Counted from the first letter of the stretch, positions 15,960-23,854 are shown. The stretch is DNA of 24,728 bases from CAZVRZ01 sp964629965 (GCA_964629965.1 CAZVRZ010000081.1:1-24728), one strand, 5' to 3'. Made by a program: numbers and translations. Notes: generated by a model from the sequence alone, not told the origin.

Positions 15960-16457
15960 TTATCCCAACAATACCCGCTGACTGCCTTGCTCGATTTCCC
16001 AGGGATACACAATATGGGCATCGGTTGTGGCGGCGTAATAGTCTGGGCGCAGGTTGCCGAACAGGCTGCGATAAGGGTTGAAGTGCAGCACGCAGGTAAA
16101 TGAAATCCCACCTGCCGCAGATATACGGTTTTTCACTGATGTGATCGTGCGCCCCGAGCCCCAAACATCATCTACCACCAGGCAGCGCCGGCCAACGATT
16201 TGGTTATCTTCGGGGAACTGGATGTACCTCGGCCAGGCGAATAACCGCGTGCGCTCGCGTTCCATCTCCGTAGGAAAATCTACCGCTGCCGTCAGGATGT
16301 GAGTGATATTCATCGCCTCTGCCAGCATACCGCCGGGGATGATTCCGCCGCGGGTGATCATCACCATGGCCTCAAATTCGCCCTCGAACTGCGGCAGCAG
16401 GTGTTGGATCAGAGCATCCACGTCTTCCCAGGTCAAGCGCTCTCGCCGCTCAGGCAT
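15960..16457 (-). CDS. Phosphoribosyltransferase (purine-salvage type)
   Basis: A 165-residue cytoplasmic enzyme of the type I phosphoribosyltransferase fold. The PRPP-binding loop is C-L-V-V-D-D-V-W-G-S-G-R-T-I (~92-105), with two acidic residues and S-G-R-T. An early M-V-M-I-T-R-G-G-I-I-P-G-G loop matches the pyrophosphate-binding loop of Gpt/HPRT-like proteins. The base specificity (xanthine, guanine or hypoxanthine) is not evident. ATG 16457 has GGAGG five bases upstream. A frame extended to 16550 overlaps the upstream gene and adds 31 non-conserved residues. It is third in the run with the methyltransferase and DUF6159-like protein and ends 7 nt from the convergent permease. Confidence 0.85.
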   Translation of the reverse strand: MPERRERLTWEDVDALIQHLLPQFEGEFEAMVMITRGGIIPGGMLAEAMNITHILTAAVDFPTEMERERTRLFAWPRYIQFPEDNQIVGRRCLVVDDVWGSGRTITSVKNRISAAGGISFTCVLHFNPYRSLFGNLRPDYYAATTDAHIVYPWEIEQGSQRVLLG

Positions 16458-16470
16458 GGCGACCTCCGTC

Positions 16471-17355
16471 TTATTGTAATACGGTTGCCAGGGGAGCCGG
16501 GGCCTGTACTTCAGAACCGCTCTGGCCAGCCTGGCGCGCCTTTTCGACATCCCGTGCCCACAGGTACAGGCAGGTATGGTAGGCAGTGGCAGTGTAAGAT
16601 GTGAGCACGGTGGCCACTAGGATAAAGAACCCGGCGATCAGCACACCCAGTGAAATACCACTCACCCAGCCCCAGGTTGCCTGGCCGGAAAGGGAAACCA
16701 ATCCGATAGACACGCCCAATCCCAATCCGATGCCGGTTGCTCCCAACAGGAAACCGATCAAACCGGTGACCAACTTCACTCCAACCGTGCTGACACCGAT
16801 CAGCAATAAGTTACTCTTGGCGATCTGTCCCACTCGTTTCAACCCATCCTTCAGATTGACATCTTCGATCACCATCACCGGCAGCACCAGGAAAGCTGTC
16901 TCAGTCCACAGCGTTTCCAACAAACTTGCCAGCATGCCGGTAAGCCGGTTCTTTTGTTTCTGCAAGAAGCCCTTGATCAAATTGACCAAAGTGGAGGCCG
17001 CGGCCAGGCTGAGAATATCCAGCCAATCGCGCCGCACAACAGCCCAGGCCTTGTCCATCCGCCCGTCGCCCTCCGATAGGTATCCGTAGATCAGGTAGAT
17101 CGTCATGGCGGAGAAAATGTAGCTCACCGTAAACTGAACAAAGACCAGCAGCGTGCCGAAGATAAAATATAGCACCTGCCCAATGCGGCTGTCGCCAAAG
17201 GTCAGCCCGGTAAGTATCAGCGGGATCGAGAAAATGAGTGTGATCACAATGCCGGCGATCAGGGAAATGATCGACGGCTTGAGCAGATCCCGGTCAGCCA
17301 GGGCCATTTTCCAGGATTGCTTCAGAAAATCAAAACCTCTTTTAAAGCTTTCCAT
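16471..17355 (-). CDS. DUF6159-like polytopic membrane protein
   Basis: A 294-residue membrane protein with about six helices, glycine-rich in the second half (G-L-I-G-F-L-L-G-A-T-G-I-G-L-G-L-G). It starts S-F-K-R-G-F-D-F-L-K-Q-S-W, an amphipathic N terminus typical of the DUF6159 family; the function is unknown. Charged W-A-V-V-R-R-D-W and I-E-D-V-N-L-K-D-G-L-K-R segments sit between helices. An ideal AAGGAGG lies five bases before the ATG. It lies 18 nt after the methyltransferase and 13 nt before the phosphoribosyltransferase, implying one transcript. Confidence 0.7.
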   Translation of the reverse strand: MESFKRGFDFLKQSWKMALADRDLLKPSIISLIAGIVITLIFSIPLILTGLTFGDSRIGQVLYFIFGTLLVFVQFTVSYIFSAMTIYLIYGYLSEGDGRMDKAWAVVRRDWLDILSLAAASTLVNLIKGFLQKQKNRLTGMLASLLETLWTETAFLVLPVMVIEDVNLKDGLKRVGQIAKSNLLLIGVSTVGVKLVTGLIGFLLGATGIGLGLGVSIGLVSLSGQATWGWVSGISLGVLIAGFFILVATVLTSYTATAYHTCLYLWARDVEKARQAGQSGSEVQAPAPLATVLQ

Positions 17356-17373
17356 AATTGCCTCCTTGAATGA

Positions 17374-18498
17374 TTATTGGTTAGTGTTCTTCATTACCGT
17401 GTAAACGTAGCTAGGCCACGATCCCAGTGAATGATCGGACCGGATATCCACCACATTTCCCCCTTGTTCCTCAATCAGCTTCACCACTTTCTCTTTCAGG
17501 ATCCCGTGCAGTTCCATCACAGGCACAAAGGAAGATTTCCCTGCCTGTTCGCTGCTCTGCGCCTGGGCAGGTACAGACTGTTTAGCGCCGCTGACCACCA
17601 CAGGAATGAGGGTAGTCCGCGAACCCTTATCCTTAAACCATGCATACACCTCTTGCACCAGATCTAGCTCCAGGATATAGAACCCCGGTCGCAATGGTGC
17701 CAGGATCTCTAGCTCTAATTCCACTTGCTCGCCTGGGCCCAAAGATCCTGGAATTTCAATCCGCCCATCGTCCTGCAAGATTAGCTTTCCAGTTAAGCTC
17801 CGCCAGTGGTTTCCCAGCCGGAGTGGGAATCTGCTTTTGTTCATATCCGGCCAGCTCACTGAGCTGACATTCTTTACCCGTACTGCCAGTCGATTTGACC
17901 TTCCGGCTCCGATTCTAAGCACTTTCGGCTCGATGGAGATCTTTGCCCGGAAAGCCTCTCTGGGGAGGGCCTCGCCGCCCTCAGGCTTGCCTTGTTCGCT
18001 GGGTAGCTGGAAAACAGCCACGCCCTCTGGCTTTAGAATCCGCATAAACTCTTTGACATAAGCTGCGCTGTACTCGGGCTTCATGTGTTGCAGAACAATG
18101 TTCGAATAAATAAAGTCAAAAAAGTTATCCTGGAACAGGCTCAGGTCATCCTTTGGATTCATCTGATAAATGCATCGTTCGCCAAAGCGGTTGAATTGTT
18201 TGCCTCGTTCGATCATAGATGATGAGATGTCTATCCCATACGCCTCATCGAAATGCTGGCACAAAGCTTGGGTTAATCTTCCTACACCGCACCCAAAATC
18301 CAGCGCTCGGCCGTGTCCTACCGCAATATTTTTGGCAGCTAAATATTCAACGACTGCTGCAATTTCACGTTCGCCCGTAGCAAAAAACTCGACCGGATCC
18401 CATTTGCCATCCCGTTTGCTTGGGTCGGTTAGAATAGCCCATAGGGGATCTTGTTCCCCAAAAGCATCCCAGTTTTTCTTGAGATCAGAAATATTCAC
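17374..18498 (-). CDS. SAM-dependent methyltransferase with an inserted Ig-like domain
   Basis: A 374-residue class I methyltransferase. Motif I is L-D-F-G-C-G-V-G-R (66-74), the acidic end of strand 2 is Y-G-I-D-I-S-S, and L-Q-H-M ... F-M-R-I-L-K-P-E-G-V follows. At ~190-310 there is an all-beta Ig-like segment (V-R-V-K-N-V-S-S-V-S-W-P ... L-G-P-G-E-Q-V-E-L-E-L ... G-F-Y-I-L-E-L-D-L-V). It resembles domains found in glycan-export and glycan-modifying proteins. The last ~45 residues (E-L-H-G-I-L-K-E-K-V ... Y-V-Y-T-V-M-K) look like the usual end of the methyltransferase, so the Ig domain is an insertion. The start is GTG 18498 with AAGGAT upstream. Substrate unknown; a polysaccharide or lipid-linked glycan is a guess. 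Confidence 0.8.
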   Translation of the reverse strand: MNISDLKKNWDAFGEQDPLWAILTDPSKRDGKWDPVEFFATGEREIAAVVEYLAAKNIAVGHGRALDFGCGVGRLTQALCQHFDEAYGIDISSSMIERGKQFNRFGERCIYQMNPKDDLSLFQDNFFDFIYSNIVLQHMKPEYSAAYVKEFMRILKPEGVAVFQLPSEQGKPEGGEALPREAFRAKISIEPKVLRIGAGRSNRLAVRVKNVSSVSWPDMNKSRFPLRLGNHWRSLTGKLILQDDGRIEIPGSLGPGEQVELELEILAPLRPGFYILELDLVQEVYAWFKDKGSRTTLIPVVVSGAKQSVPAQAQSSEQAGKSSFVPVMELHGILKEKVVKLIEEQGGNVVDIRSDHSLGSWPSYVYTVMKNTNQ

Positions 18499-18524
18499 TT
18501 AGCTTATCCTTAAGAGAGGATGAT

Positions 18525-18579
18525 GTTGCGTGCCTGATTGGGCACCACCAACATACCAATTTGCCATCTTTCACGGCAA
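18525..18579 (-). promoter_or_regulatory. Two hairpins in the methyltransferase leader
   Basis: Plus-strand GTGCC (18530-18534) pairs with GGCAC (18541-18545). It is extended by GTTG (18525-18528) and CAAC (18549-18552) around an asymmetric internal loop. A second hairpin is TTGCC (18561-18565) with GGCAA (18575-18579). Both lie in the ~115-nt leader of the methyltransferase transcript. No T-run follows in either direction, so attenuation is possible but unproven. Confidence 0.35.
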
Positions 18580-18619
18580 ACCAGGCGATCGGTCTTCAGA
18601 GTTGTTTTCTCTCATTCCG

Positions 18620-18628
18620 ATTATAACA
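18620..18628 (-). promoter_or_regulatory. Extended -10 promoter of the methyltransferase operon
   Basis: On the minus strand TGTTATAAT is a consensus extended -10 (TGn plus TATAAT). The -35 region is weak, as often in extended -10 promoters. The expected start is near 18613. It lies 23 bp past the priA stop, so priA read-through may add to it. Confidence 0.55.
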
Positions 18629-18650
18629 GTATTTCATTGACCAGATGCTG

Positions 18651-21236
18651 CTACAACAGCGATACCGGGTCCACCTCTACCCGCCAGTTATCCAGGTTGC
18701 GCCCGCTCAGCAGATTGACTGGGTCTGGGCCGCGCAAGATGATCTGCCAGCGATACATACCGCCGAAGCGGGCAAAAAAACTTGGCGCCGGGCCGATCAT
18801 TTCGGTGGCGTCATAAGCTTCATCTTGCAGCCACTGGCGAATCTGCGCAGCCATTTTTTGACAGGTTTCTTCGGCGCGCCGGGCATCGCTATGGCGGTAT
18901 TCCAACCTTACCAGGCGAGTGTAGGGCGGATAGCCAATTGCCTTTCGCTGCGCCATCTCATGTTGGTAAAAGGCCAGGTAATCATGGTGGGAGGCATCTT
19001 GGAGAGCATACTGTTCGGGTTGAAAGGTTTGCAAGATTACTTCGCCTCCCAATGGGCTGCGTCCTGCCCGGCCGGATACCTGGGTAACGAGTTGAAAGGT
19101 GCGCTCGGCGGCTCTATAATCCGGCAGGTTCAATCCCACATCCGCCAGCACAATGCCCACCAGGGTTACCCAGGGCAAATCCAGGCCCTTGGCTACCATT
19201 TGGGTACCGATCAGGATATCGGCATGGTGGTTGCTAAAATGACTCAAGATCAACTCGTGTGCGCCTTTCTGGCGGGTGGTCTCATAGTCCCAGCGCAGCG
19301 TGTTCGCCTTTGGAAAGAGCTTTTGCACCTCGTTTTCGACGCTTTCTGTGCCCGCGCCAAAATGGCGGATCCGTGTGCTGCTACACTGCGGGCAGTGTAG
19401 TGGGAATTTTCGTTGATAGTTGCAGCGATGACAGAGCAGGATCTGCCCTGGAGCGGCCATCCCGATGGCTTCTGTATGATATGTGAGCGGTATATCACAG
19501 CGTGGGCATTTGAGCACCAGGCCGCATTCCCGGCAAAAGACATAGGTAGCCGCGCCGCGCCGGTTCAAGAATAAGATGGCTTGCTGGCCCTGCTGTAAGA
19601 CGCGTCCCAGGCTGGTTTGCAGCGCCCGGCTGAAGATCGATGTATTGCCGGCCTTCAATTCCTGGCGCATATCTACCATTTGTACAGCAGGCAGTTCAGT
19701 GGTTTCGGCCTCTTCTTCTAAGACCTGGTAATGGGATACCAACCCGCCCGGCGAGACTTCGAGCTTGCTTTGCGCCAGGCGGTTCATTTGTGCCTGGATA
19801 GACTGCTTGTGAGCCAGGATGCGGGCCGGCAGGCTGAGGTAGTTCCAGTGGCCCTGTTGAGCCTGGTAAAAACTGTCGATATCTGGCGTGGCAGAACCCA
19901 TCAGGCACACTGCTTTCACCAGCCGGGTGTATTCCACAGCGACCTGGCGCGCATGGTAAAAAGGCAAGATATCATCCTGGTAATAAGAATCATCGTGGCT
20001 TTCATCTACCACCACCAGGCCCAGGTTGGCAAAGGGAGTAAATAGGGCGCTGCGCGGGCCGATGATAATATCCAGCAGTCCTTGCCGGGCGCGCCTCCAG
20101 GTATCGTATCGTTCTCCTTGAGAAAGGCGTGAATGTGCCAGCCCCACGCGACCTGGAAAACGCGCCACGAAACGCCGTACTGTTTGCGGCGTCATGGCTA
20201 TCTCGGGTACCAGAACAATTGCCTGCCGTCCCAGGCGCAGTGTTTCTGCCACGGCATAAAGGTAGATCTCTGTTTTACCAGAACCGGTCACCCCGTGCAG
20301 TAAAAACGGATCTGCCGCCTGTCCCTGCGCGGCATTTTGTAAGGCTGCCTGTATCTTGTTCCAGGCGGCTTGTTGGGCCTGGGTGAGTGCCAACGGCTCT
20401 GAAGGAACGAAATCCAATTCTGCCAGCGGGTCGCGCCAGGTTTCGCTTTCGCTCAAGACGACTAGGCCCTGTTCGGCCAAAAAACGCAGATCCGGCAGTG
20501 AGCCGCCGCTTTCGGCGTACACCCAGGCGGCTTCTACCGGGCCGGGCTCGCGCAGTAGAAAACGCAGGATGGCTTGCCTGCGCTGCAAGGCTGGCGAACC
20601 CGCTCGTCCCAGGCTTTCCATATTCTCTTGTGCCATCTCTGGAGAGCAGGCTAATTGGACGGTTCGCACATACTTCGGTTGGATGGTGGGAGGCGGCAAT
20701 ACCGGTCGGGTTGCAATGATTCCCCCGCGCTGCAAAGAACGCGCTGCTGCACTCCAATCCTGGTGTCGGAAGGACTGGTCGATCTGCCGCCCGCGCAGTG
20801 CGCCGCGTTTTCTCAGGATTTCGATCAGGCGCTGCTGCAAAACACTCAATTTACCGCTTGTGCCGCCTTTACCCTGGGGTGCATGTTCATTAAGCCAGTA
20901 GAGCGTGTCGGTTTGTTTTCCCAGGCCGCTGGGAATCATCAGATGTACACAGGCAGCCAGCGGAGCCAGCGTATCGTGCGCCAGCTTACGGGCCAGTTCG
21001 ATTTGAGCCAGGGTCAGGACGGTGTCGGGGTCAATCAGGTTACTTACCGGGCGAGTCTCTGGGATCGCAGGCTGCTCGACCCTGCCTAAGACAACGCCCT
21101 GGGCTAATTGTTGCCCAAAGGGTACTTCCACCAGGTGCCCCACCTGCACCAGGTCTTCTAGCTCGGGCGGTAGATGGTAATGGAAAACGCCGCTGACCTG
21201 CGGAACATTGACCGCGATTTCCAGGTAAACGGGCAT
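18651..21236 (-). CDS. priA: PriA primosomal replication-restart helicase
   Basis: An 861-residue 3'-to-5' DNA helicase that reloads the replisome at collapsed forks. The N-terminal DNA-binding domain starts M-P-V-Y-L-E-I-A-V-N-V-P. Walker A is H-G-V-T-G-S-G-K-T-E-I-Y (~315-325). Walker B is V-V-V-D-E-S-H-D-D-S-Y (~410), with Ser where most PriA proteins have Glu (DEEH). The zinc-binding insert (~560-615) keeps C-R-E-C, C-P-R-C, C-H-R-C and C-P-Q-C, eight Cys. Motifs G-T-Q-M-V-A-K-G-L-D and Q-V-S-G-R-A-G-R complete the helicase core. GAGG overlapping the upstream TGA serves as ribosome binding site. It is the last gene of the MEMO-CBS-priA run. Confidence 0.95.
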   Translation of the reverse strand: MPVYLEIAVNVPQVSGVFHYHLPPELEDLVQVGHLVEVPFGQQLAQGVVLGRVEQPAIPETRPVSNLIDPDTVLTLAQIELARKLAHDTLAPLAACVHLMIPSGLGKQTDTLYWLNEHAPQGKGGTSGKLSVLQQRLIEILRKRGALRGRQIDQSFRHQDWSAAARSLQRGGIIATRPVLPPPTIQPKYVRTVQLACSPEMAQENMESLGRAGSPALQRRQAILRFLLREPGPVEAAWVYAESGGSLPDLRFLAEQGLVVLSESETWRDPLAELDFVPSEPLALTQAQQAAWNKIQAALQNAAQGQAADPFLLHGVTGSGKTEIYLYAVAETLRLGRQAIVLVPEIAMTPQTVRRFVARFPGRVGLAHSRLSQGERYDTWRRARQGLLDIIIGPRSALFTPFANLGLVVVDESHDDSYYQDDILPFYHARQVAVEYTRLVKAVCLMGSATPDIDSFYQAQQGHWNYLSLPARILAHKQSIQAQMNRLAQSKLEVSPGGLVSHYQVLEEEAETTELPAVQMVDMRQELKAGNTSIFSRALQTSLGRVLQQGQQAILFLNRRGAATYVFCRECGLVLKCPRCDIPLTYHTEAIGMAAPGQILLCHRCNYQRKFPLHCPQCSSTRIRHFGAGTESVENEVQKLFPKANTLRWDYETTRQKGAHELILSHFSNHHADILIGTQMVAKGLDLPWVTLVGIVLADVGLNLPDYRAAERTFQLVTQVSGRAGRSPLGGEVILQTFQPEQYALQDASHHDYLAFYQHEMAQRKAIGYPPYTRLVRLEYRHSDARRAEETCQKMAAQIRQWLQDEAYDATEMIGPAPSFFARFGGMYRWQIILRGPDPVNLLSGRNLDNWRVEVDPVSLL

Positions 21237-21243
21237 AAATGCC

Positions 21244-22575
21244 TCAAGCCTTGGCGGATTGCGGCAGTGGCTTTAAGGATACTTCAGAAATGCGCAAACC
21301 ATCCATTTTCATCACCTGCACGCGCACGCCATCTTTTTCGATCACATCTCCAGGGTGTGGAATGCGTCCCAACTGCCCCAAAACGAAACCTGCAATGGTA
21401 TCGTAATTGGGATCGTCCAGCTTTAAACCCAGGTGTTCGTTGACTTCTTCGATCAGGGTCATTCCATCGATCACTGCCGAACCGTCTGGCAGGCGCTGGA
21501 TCTCTGGCGAGACTTTATCAAATGGATCGCTGACTTCTCCCACGATCTCTTCCAGTAAATCTTCGAGCGTTACCAAACCGGCCGTTCCGCCATACTCATC
21601 TAGAACAATTGCAATGTGTTGGCGGTTGGCTCGAAATTGCTGTAACAGTGTGTTTACCGGGATATTTTCCGGTACATAGATTGCATCCCGCACCAGCGTG
21701 CGCGCCGTACAATCCTGGCATTCTGGGGTGCGCATGGTGCGCAGTAGATCTTTCACGTGCATGATGCCAATGATCTGGTCCAGGTCATCTTCATAAACTG
21801 GCAGCTTGGTAAAGGTGGTCTGCGTAACGATCTGGATCAAGTCTTCCAGATGTGTGTCTGCTTCAACAGCCAGGATCTCGGTGCGGGGAATCATCACCTG
21901 GCGCACCACCATCTCGCCCAGGTCAAAGACCGCATGCAGCATGTCACTCTCGTCTTGTTCTACTGCGCCTCCCTCGGTGCTGGCTGTGACCAACATCCGC
22001 AGCTCTGCCACTGAGTGAACCAACTCGTGCCCGCTGGCAGGGTGGATACCTACCATGCGCAGCAGGGCGTTGCCTGCGCCGTTTAGCGCCCAGATCGCCG
22101 GGGCGAACACGCGCTCGGTGAAAAGCGTTGGACCGGCAACCATCAGAGAGGTTTTCTCCGGATTCTGCAGGGCAATGGATTTTGGCGCCAATTCGCCAAC
22201 CACCACATGTAAAAAGGTGATGATGGTGAATGCCAGCACGGCAGTTATACTGTGAGATACGCTGTCTTGCCATCCTACCGGAAAAAATGCCACCACTGGA
22301 TAGATAAAATGCCCCAGGGCCGGTTCACCCAGCCAGCCCAATCCCAGGCTGGAAATGGTGATGCCTAGCTGGGTGGCGGCAATCACCCGGTCTGGTTTAG
22401 AGATTGCCTCTTCCACCGCACTGGCCCCGGCAACGCCATGGGCTGCCAGCTCTGCGATCCGGGTGCGGCGCACGCTGACAAGCGAGAATTCCGCCGACAC
22501 AAAGAAGCCGTTTGCCAAAACCAATAAAACAACTGCCCCCAAGCTAAGTAAATCTGAAATCAAGGTTGTTTGCAT
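21244..22575 (-). CDS. CNNM/CorC-like membrane protein with CBS pair (HlyC/CorC family)
   Basis: About 443 residues. An N-terminal DUF21 membrane part begins G-A-V-V-L-L-V-L-A-N-G-F-F-V-S-A-E-F-S-L-V and includes V-V-G-E-L-A-P-K-S-I-A. Two CBS modules follow (around M-I-P-R-T-E-I and I-A-I-V-L-D-E-Y-G-G-T-A-G-L-V-T-L-E-D-L-L-E-E-I-V-G-E). A C-terminal CorC_HlyC domain ends the protein. Relatives are linked to Mg/Co efflux and are called haemolysin-like for historical reasons. ATG 22575 is preferred over the adjacent TTG 22578. It begins 6 nt after the MEMO stop and ends 7 nt before priA, so the three genes form an operon. Confidence 0.9.
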   Translation of the reverse strand: MQTTLISDLLSLGAVVLLVLANGFFVSAEFSLVSVRRTRIAELAAHGVAGASAVEEAISKPDRVIAATQLGITISSLGLGWLGEPALGHFIYPVVAFFPVGWQDSVSHSITAVLAFTIITFLHVVVGELAPKSIALQNPEKTSLMVAGPTLFTERVFAPAIWALNGAGNALLRMVGIHPASGHELVHSVAELRMLVTASTEGGAVEQDESDMLHAVFDLGEMVVRQVMIPRTEILAVEADTHLEDLIQIVTQTTFTKLPVYEDDLDQIIGIMHVKDLLRTMRTPECQDCTARTLVRDAIYVPENIPVNTLLQQFRANRQHIAIVLDEYGGTAGLVTLEDLLEEIVGEVSDPFDKVSPEIQRLPDGSAVIDGMTLIEEVNEHLGLKLDDPNYDTIAGFVLGQLGRIPHPGDVIEKDGVRVQVMKMDGLRISEVSLKPLPQSAKA

Positions 22576-22581
22576 CAAGTT

Positions 22582-23427
22582 TCACATTCTCGTAATCACT
22601 GCAGCCGCGTACCCAACGACCTGGCTGAAATCTCCCGTCACATCTCCCGATGTGGCGTGCCGCACCACTTTTGCACGGGTCGCTCCCAGTTCCTGAGCAG
22701 CCCACAAAACTGCTGCCAGGGCGCCGCGGCCGCAGGCAAATCCTTTGCCTTCATCTTCCACTCGCAAAACCCCTGGCGGATCGAAGGCCTCTACCCTGCG
22801 CAGGACTTCTTGATCCAGCAGCTCTGCCATGTGCTGCGGGTAAAAGTGCGAAAGATCCGTGCTGGCAACCAATAGCGCCGAGCGGCCGCCTAATACCTGC
22901 GCCAGGGCTATGCCCAGGGCTTGGGTCACCCGCTGGCTTTGATCTCGCACCATAACCGGCAATAGCTTAAAACCAGCCGGCAGGGCGCGCTGCAAGAACG
23001 GCAGCTCAATCTCCAGCGAATGTTCGGGATCATTGCGCACATATGTTAGCCCAAAGCCCAATGCCTTGCGTAAGATCGCGTCCAACTCCTGAATAATTTG
23101 CCGATCCACAGGTATGTTACCGAGCGGGGTATGGTAAGCCTCATGAGCGGTGGTTAATAACGCGTTAGGGTATGGATGATGCATGGGGGAAACCACAACG
23201 ACCAATTCCGGCGTCAGGCCTTGCACTGCCGCAAAAGCATGACCGGCGACCGCACCAGAGTATATATGCCCGGCGTGGGGTGTCATAATGGCAATCACCT
23301 GGCCTTCGTACTCCGGCAGGCTGGCATTTTGGATGAACTTATCCACCGAAGCTGCCAATTGTACCGGATCCGCTGCATACCATTGCCCGGCGATGGGCGA
23401 TGGGCGCACATCTTGTGCTGTTTCCAT
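22582..23427 (-). CDS. amrB: MEMO-family protein (AmmeMemoRadiSam system protein B)
   Basis: A 281-residue protein with the MEMO metal-site pattern: T-P-H-A-G-H (His51, His54), S-P-M-H-H-P (His83/84) and F-A-C-G-R-G-A-L (Cys232). It also has S-T-D-L-S-H-F. In human MEMO1 two His and one Cys bind metal, and equivalents are retained here. In bacteria the family often accompanies AMMECR1-like and radical SAM proteins; neither is in the window. ATG 23427 is chosen because GGAG lies 10 nt upstream and the family start (R-P-S-P-I-A-G-Q-W-Y) follows at once. A frame extending to 23601 adds 58 low-quality residues across the divergent promoter region. Confidence 0.9.
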   Translation of the reverse strand: METAQDVRPSPIAGQWYAADPVQLAASVDKFIQNASLPEYEGQVIAIMTPHAGHIYSGAVAGHAFAAVQGLTPELVVVVSPMHHPYPNALLTTAHEAYHTPLGNIPVDRQIIQELDAILRKALGFGLTYVRNDPEHSLEIELPFLQRALPAGFKLLPVMVRDQSQRVTQALGIALAQVLGGRSALLVASTDLSHFYPQHMAELLDQEVLRRVEAFDPPGVLRVEDEGKGFACGRGALAAVLWAAQELGATRAKVVRHATSGDVTGDFSQVVGYAAAVITRM

Positions 23428-23508
23428 AACACGTGTACTCCTTGCGGATTGAAATTTATCGAAACATTTCTTTGGCCTTCTCGCATCCGCCGCTGAAGGC
23501 TTATTTTG

Positions 23509-23517
23509 ATTGTAGCA
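23509..23517 (-). promoter_or_regulatory. Extended -10 promoter of the MEMO-CBS-priA operon
   Basis: Minus-strand TGCTACAAT (23517 to 23509) is an extended -10 element. It predicts a start near 23502 and a ~75-nt leader. It also supports the short MEMO start at 23427. Confidence 0.5.
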
Positions 23518-23553
23518 CAACCTGGCCTGTTTTAGACCATCGCCTGAAAGCTG

Positions 23554-23562
23554 TGTTATACT
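23554..23562 (+). promoter_or_regulatory. Extended -10 promoter of the SelW-like gene and trpS
   Basis: TGTTATACT is an extended -10 (TGn plus TATACT). The expected start is near 23569, about 34 nt before the ATG at 23603. No convincing -35 was seen. It lies ~40 bp from the divergent MEMO promoter. Confidence 0.5.
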
Positions 23563-23602
23563 ATTTCCCCGAAATAAGCTCTTCATTTCACTTGGAGTCA
23601 TT

Positions 23603-23854
23603 ATGTTACTTAAAATCGAGATGGTCTACTGCGCGGTTTGACATTACACCGATCGAGCTGTCAGTTTGATGGCTGATTTATTGAAACAATTTGAACCGGA
23701 GATCGAAACGATTACCCTGGTTCCATCCGATAGTGGGCGCTTTGAAGTAACCGTGAATGGCAAGTTGATCTATTCTAAATTGAAGCTTGGCCGCCATGCC
23801 AATCCTGGCGAAGTGGCGGGATTGTTGGAACAAATGCTTCGGGAGAATCTATGA
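23603..23854 (+). CDS. selW: SelW/Rdx-family small redox protein with in-frame UGA (candidate selenocysteine, CxxU)
   Basis: Read from ATG 23603 (GGAG at 23594-23597, 5-nt spacing), the frame gives M-L-L-K-I-E-M-V-Y-C-A-V, then UGA at 23639-23641, then H-Y-T-D-R-A-V-S-L-M-A-D-L-L. It goes on with F-E-P-E-I-E, L-V-P-S-D-S-G-R-F-E-V-T-V-N-G and S-K-L-K-L-G-R. This is a full 83-residue SelT/SelW/SelH-type thioredoxin-like protein. The UGA (codon 13) falls exactly at the second position of the family C-x-x-C/U redox motif. Homology is continuous on both sides and a SECIS-like hairpin follows. These proteins are thought to be thiol oxidoreductases. If UGA were a stop, only 12 residues would be made. 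A frame from TTG 23666 would lack the active site. The stop overlaps trpS by four bases. Selenocysteine machinery is not in the window, so decoding is inferred. Confidence 0.85.
23651..23678 (+). promoter_or_regulatory. Candidate bacterial SECIS hairpin
   Basis: GAUC (23651-23654) pairs with GAUU (23675-23678). After a single bulged G at 23655, AGCU (23656-23659) pairs with GGCU (23671-23674). This gives eight pairs, two of them G-U, and an 11-nt loop (23660-23670) that begins with G. The loop starts 18 nt after the UGA. Position, the early loop G and the bulge fit the known bacterial SECIS layout. An overlapping alternative pairs GUCAG (23660-23664) with CUGAU (23673-23677). Confidence 0.55.

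Noticed and set aside
16458..16550. 31-residue extension of the phosphoribosyltransferase
   Set aside because: It overlaps the upstream membrane gene, is rich in Arg and Pro without homology, and GGAGG precedes ATG 16457.
23509..23562. Single shared operator between the divergent MEMO and SelW-like promoters
   Set aside because: No convincing inverted repeat is visible between the two -10 elements.
23428..23601. 58-residue N-terminal extension of the MEMO protein
   Set aside because: It crosses the divergent promoter region, has no family similarity, and ATG 23427 has its own GGAG.
23666..23854. 62-residue gene starting at TTG 23666
   Set aside because: It is only the downstream part of the SelW-like frame. 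It has no ribosome binding site and lacks the redox motif, while ATG 23603 has both a site and family homology.
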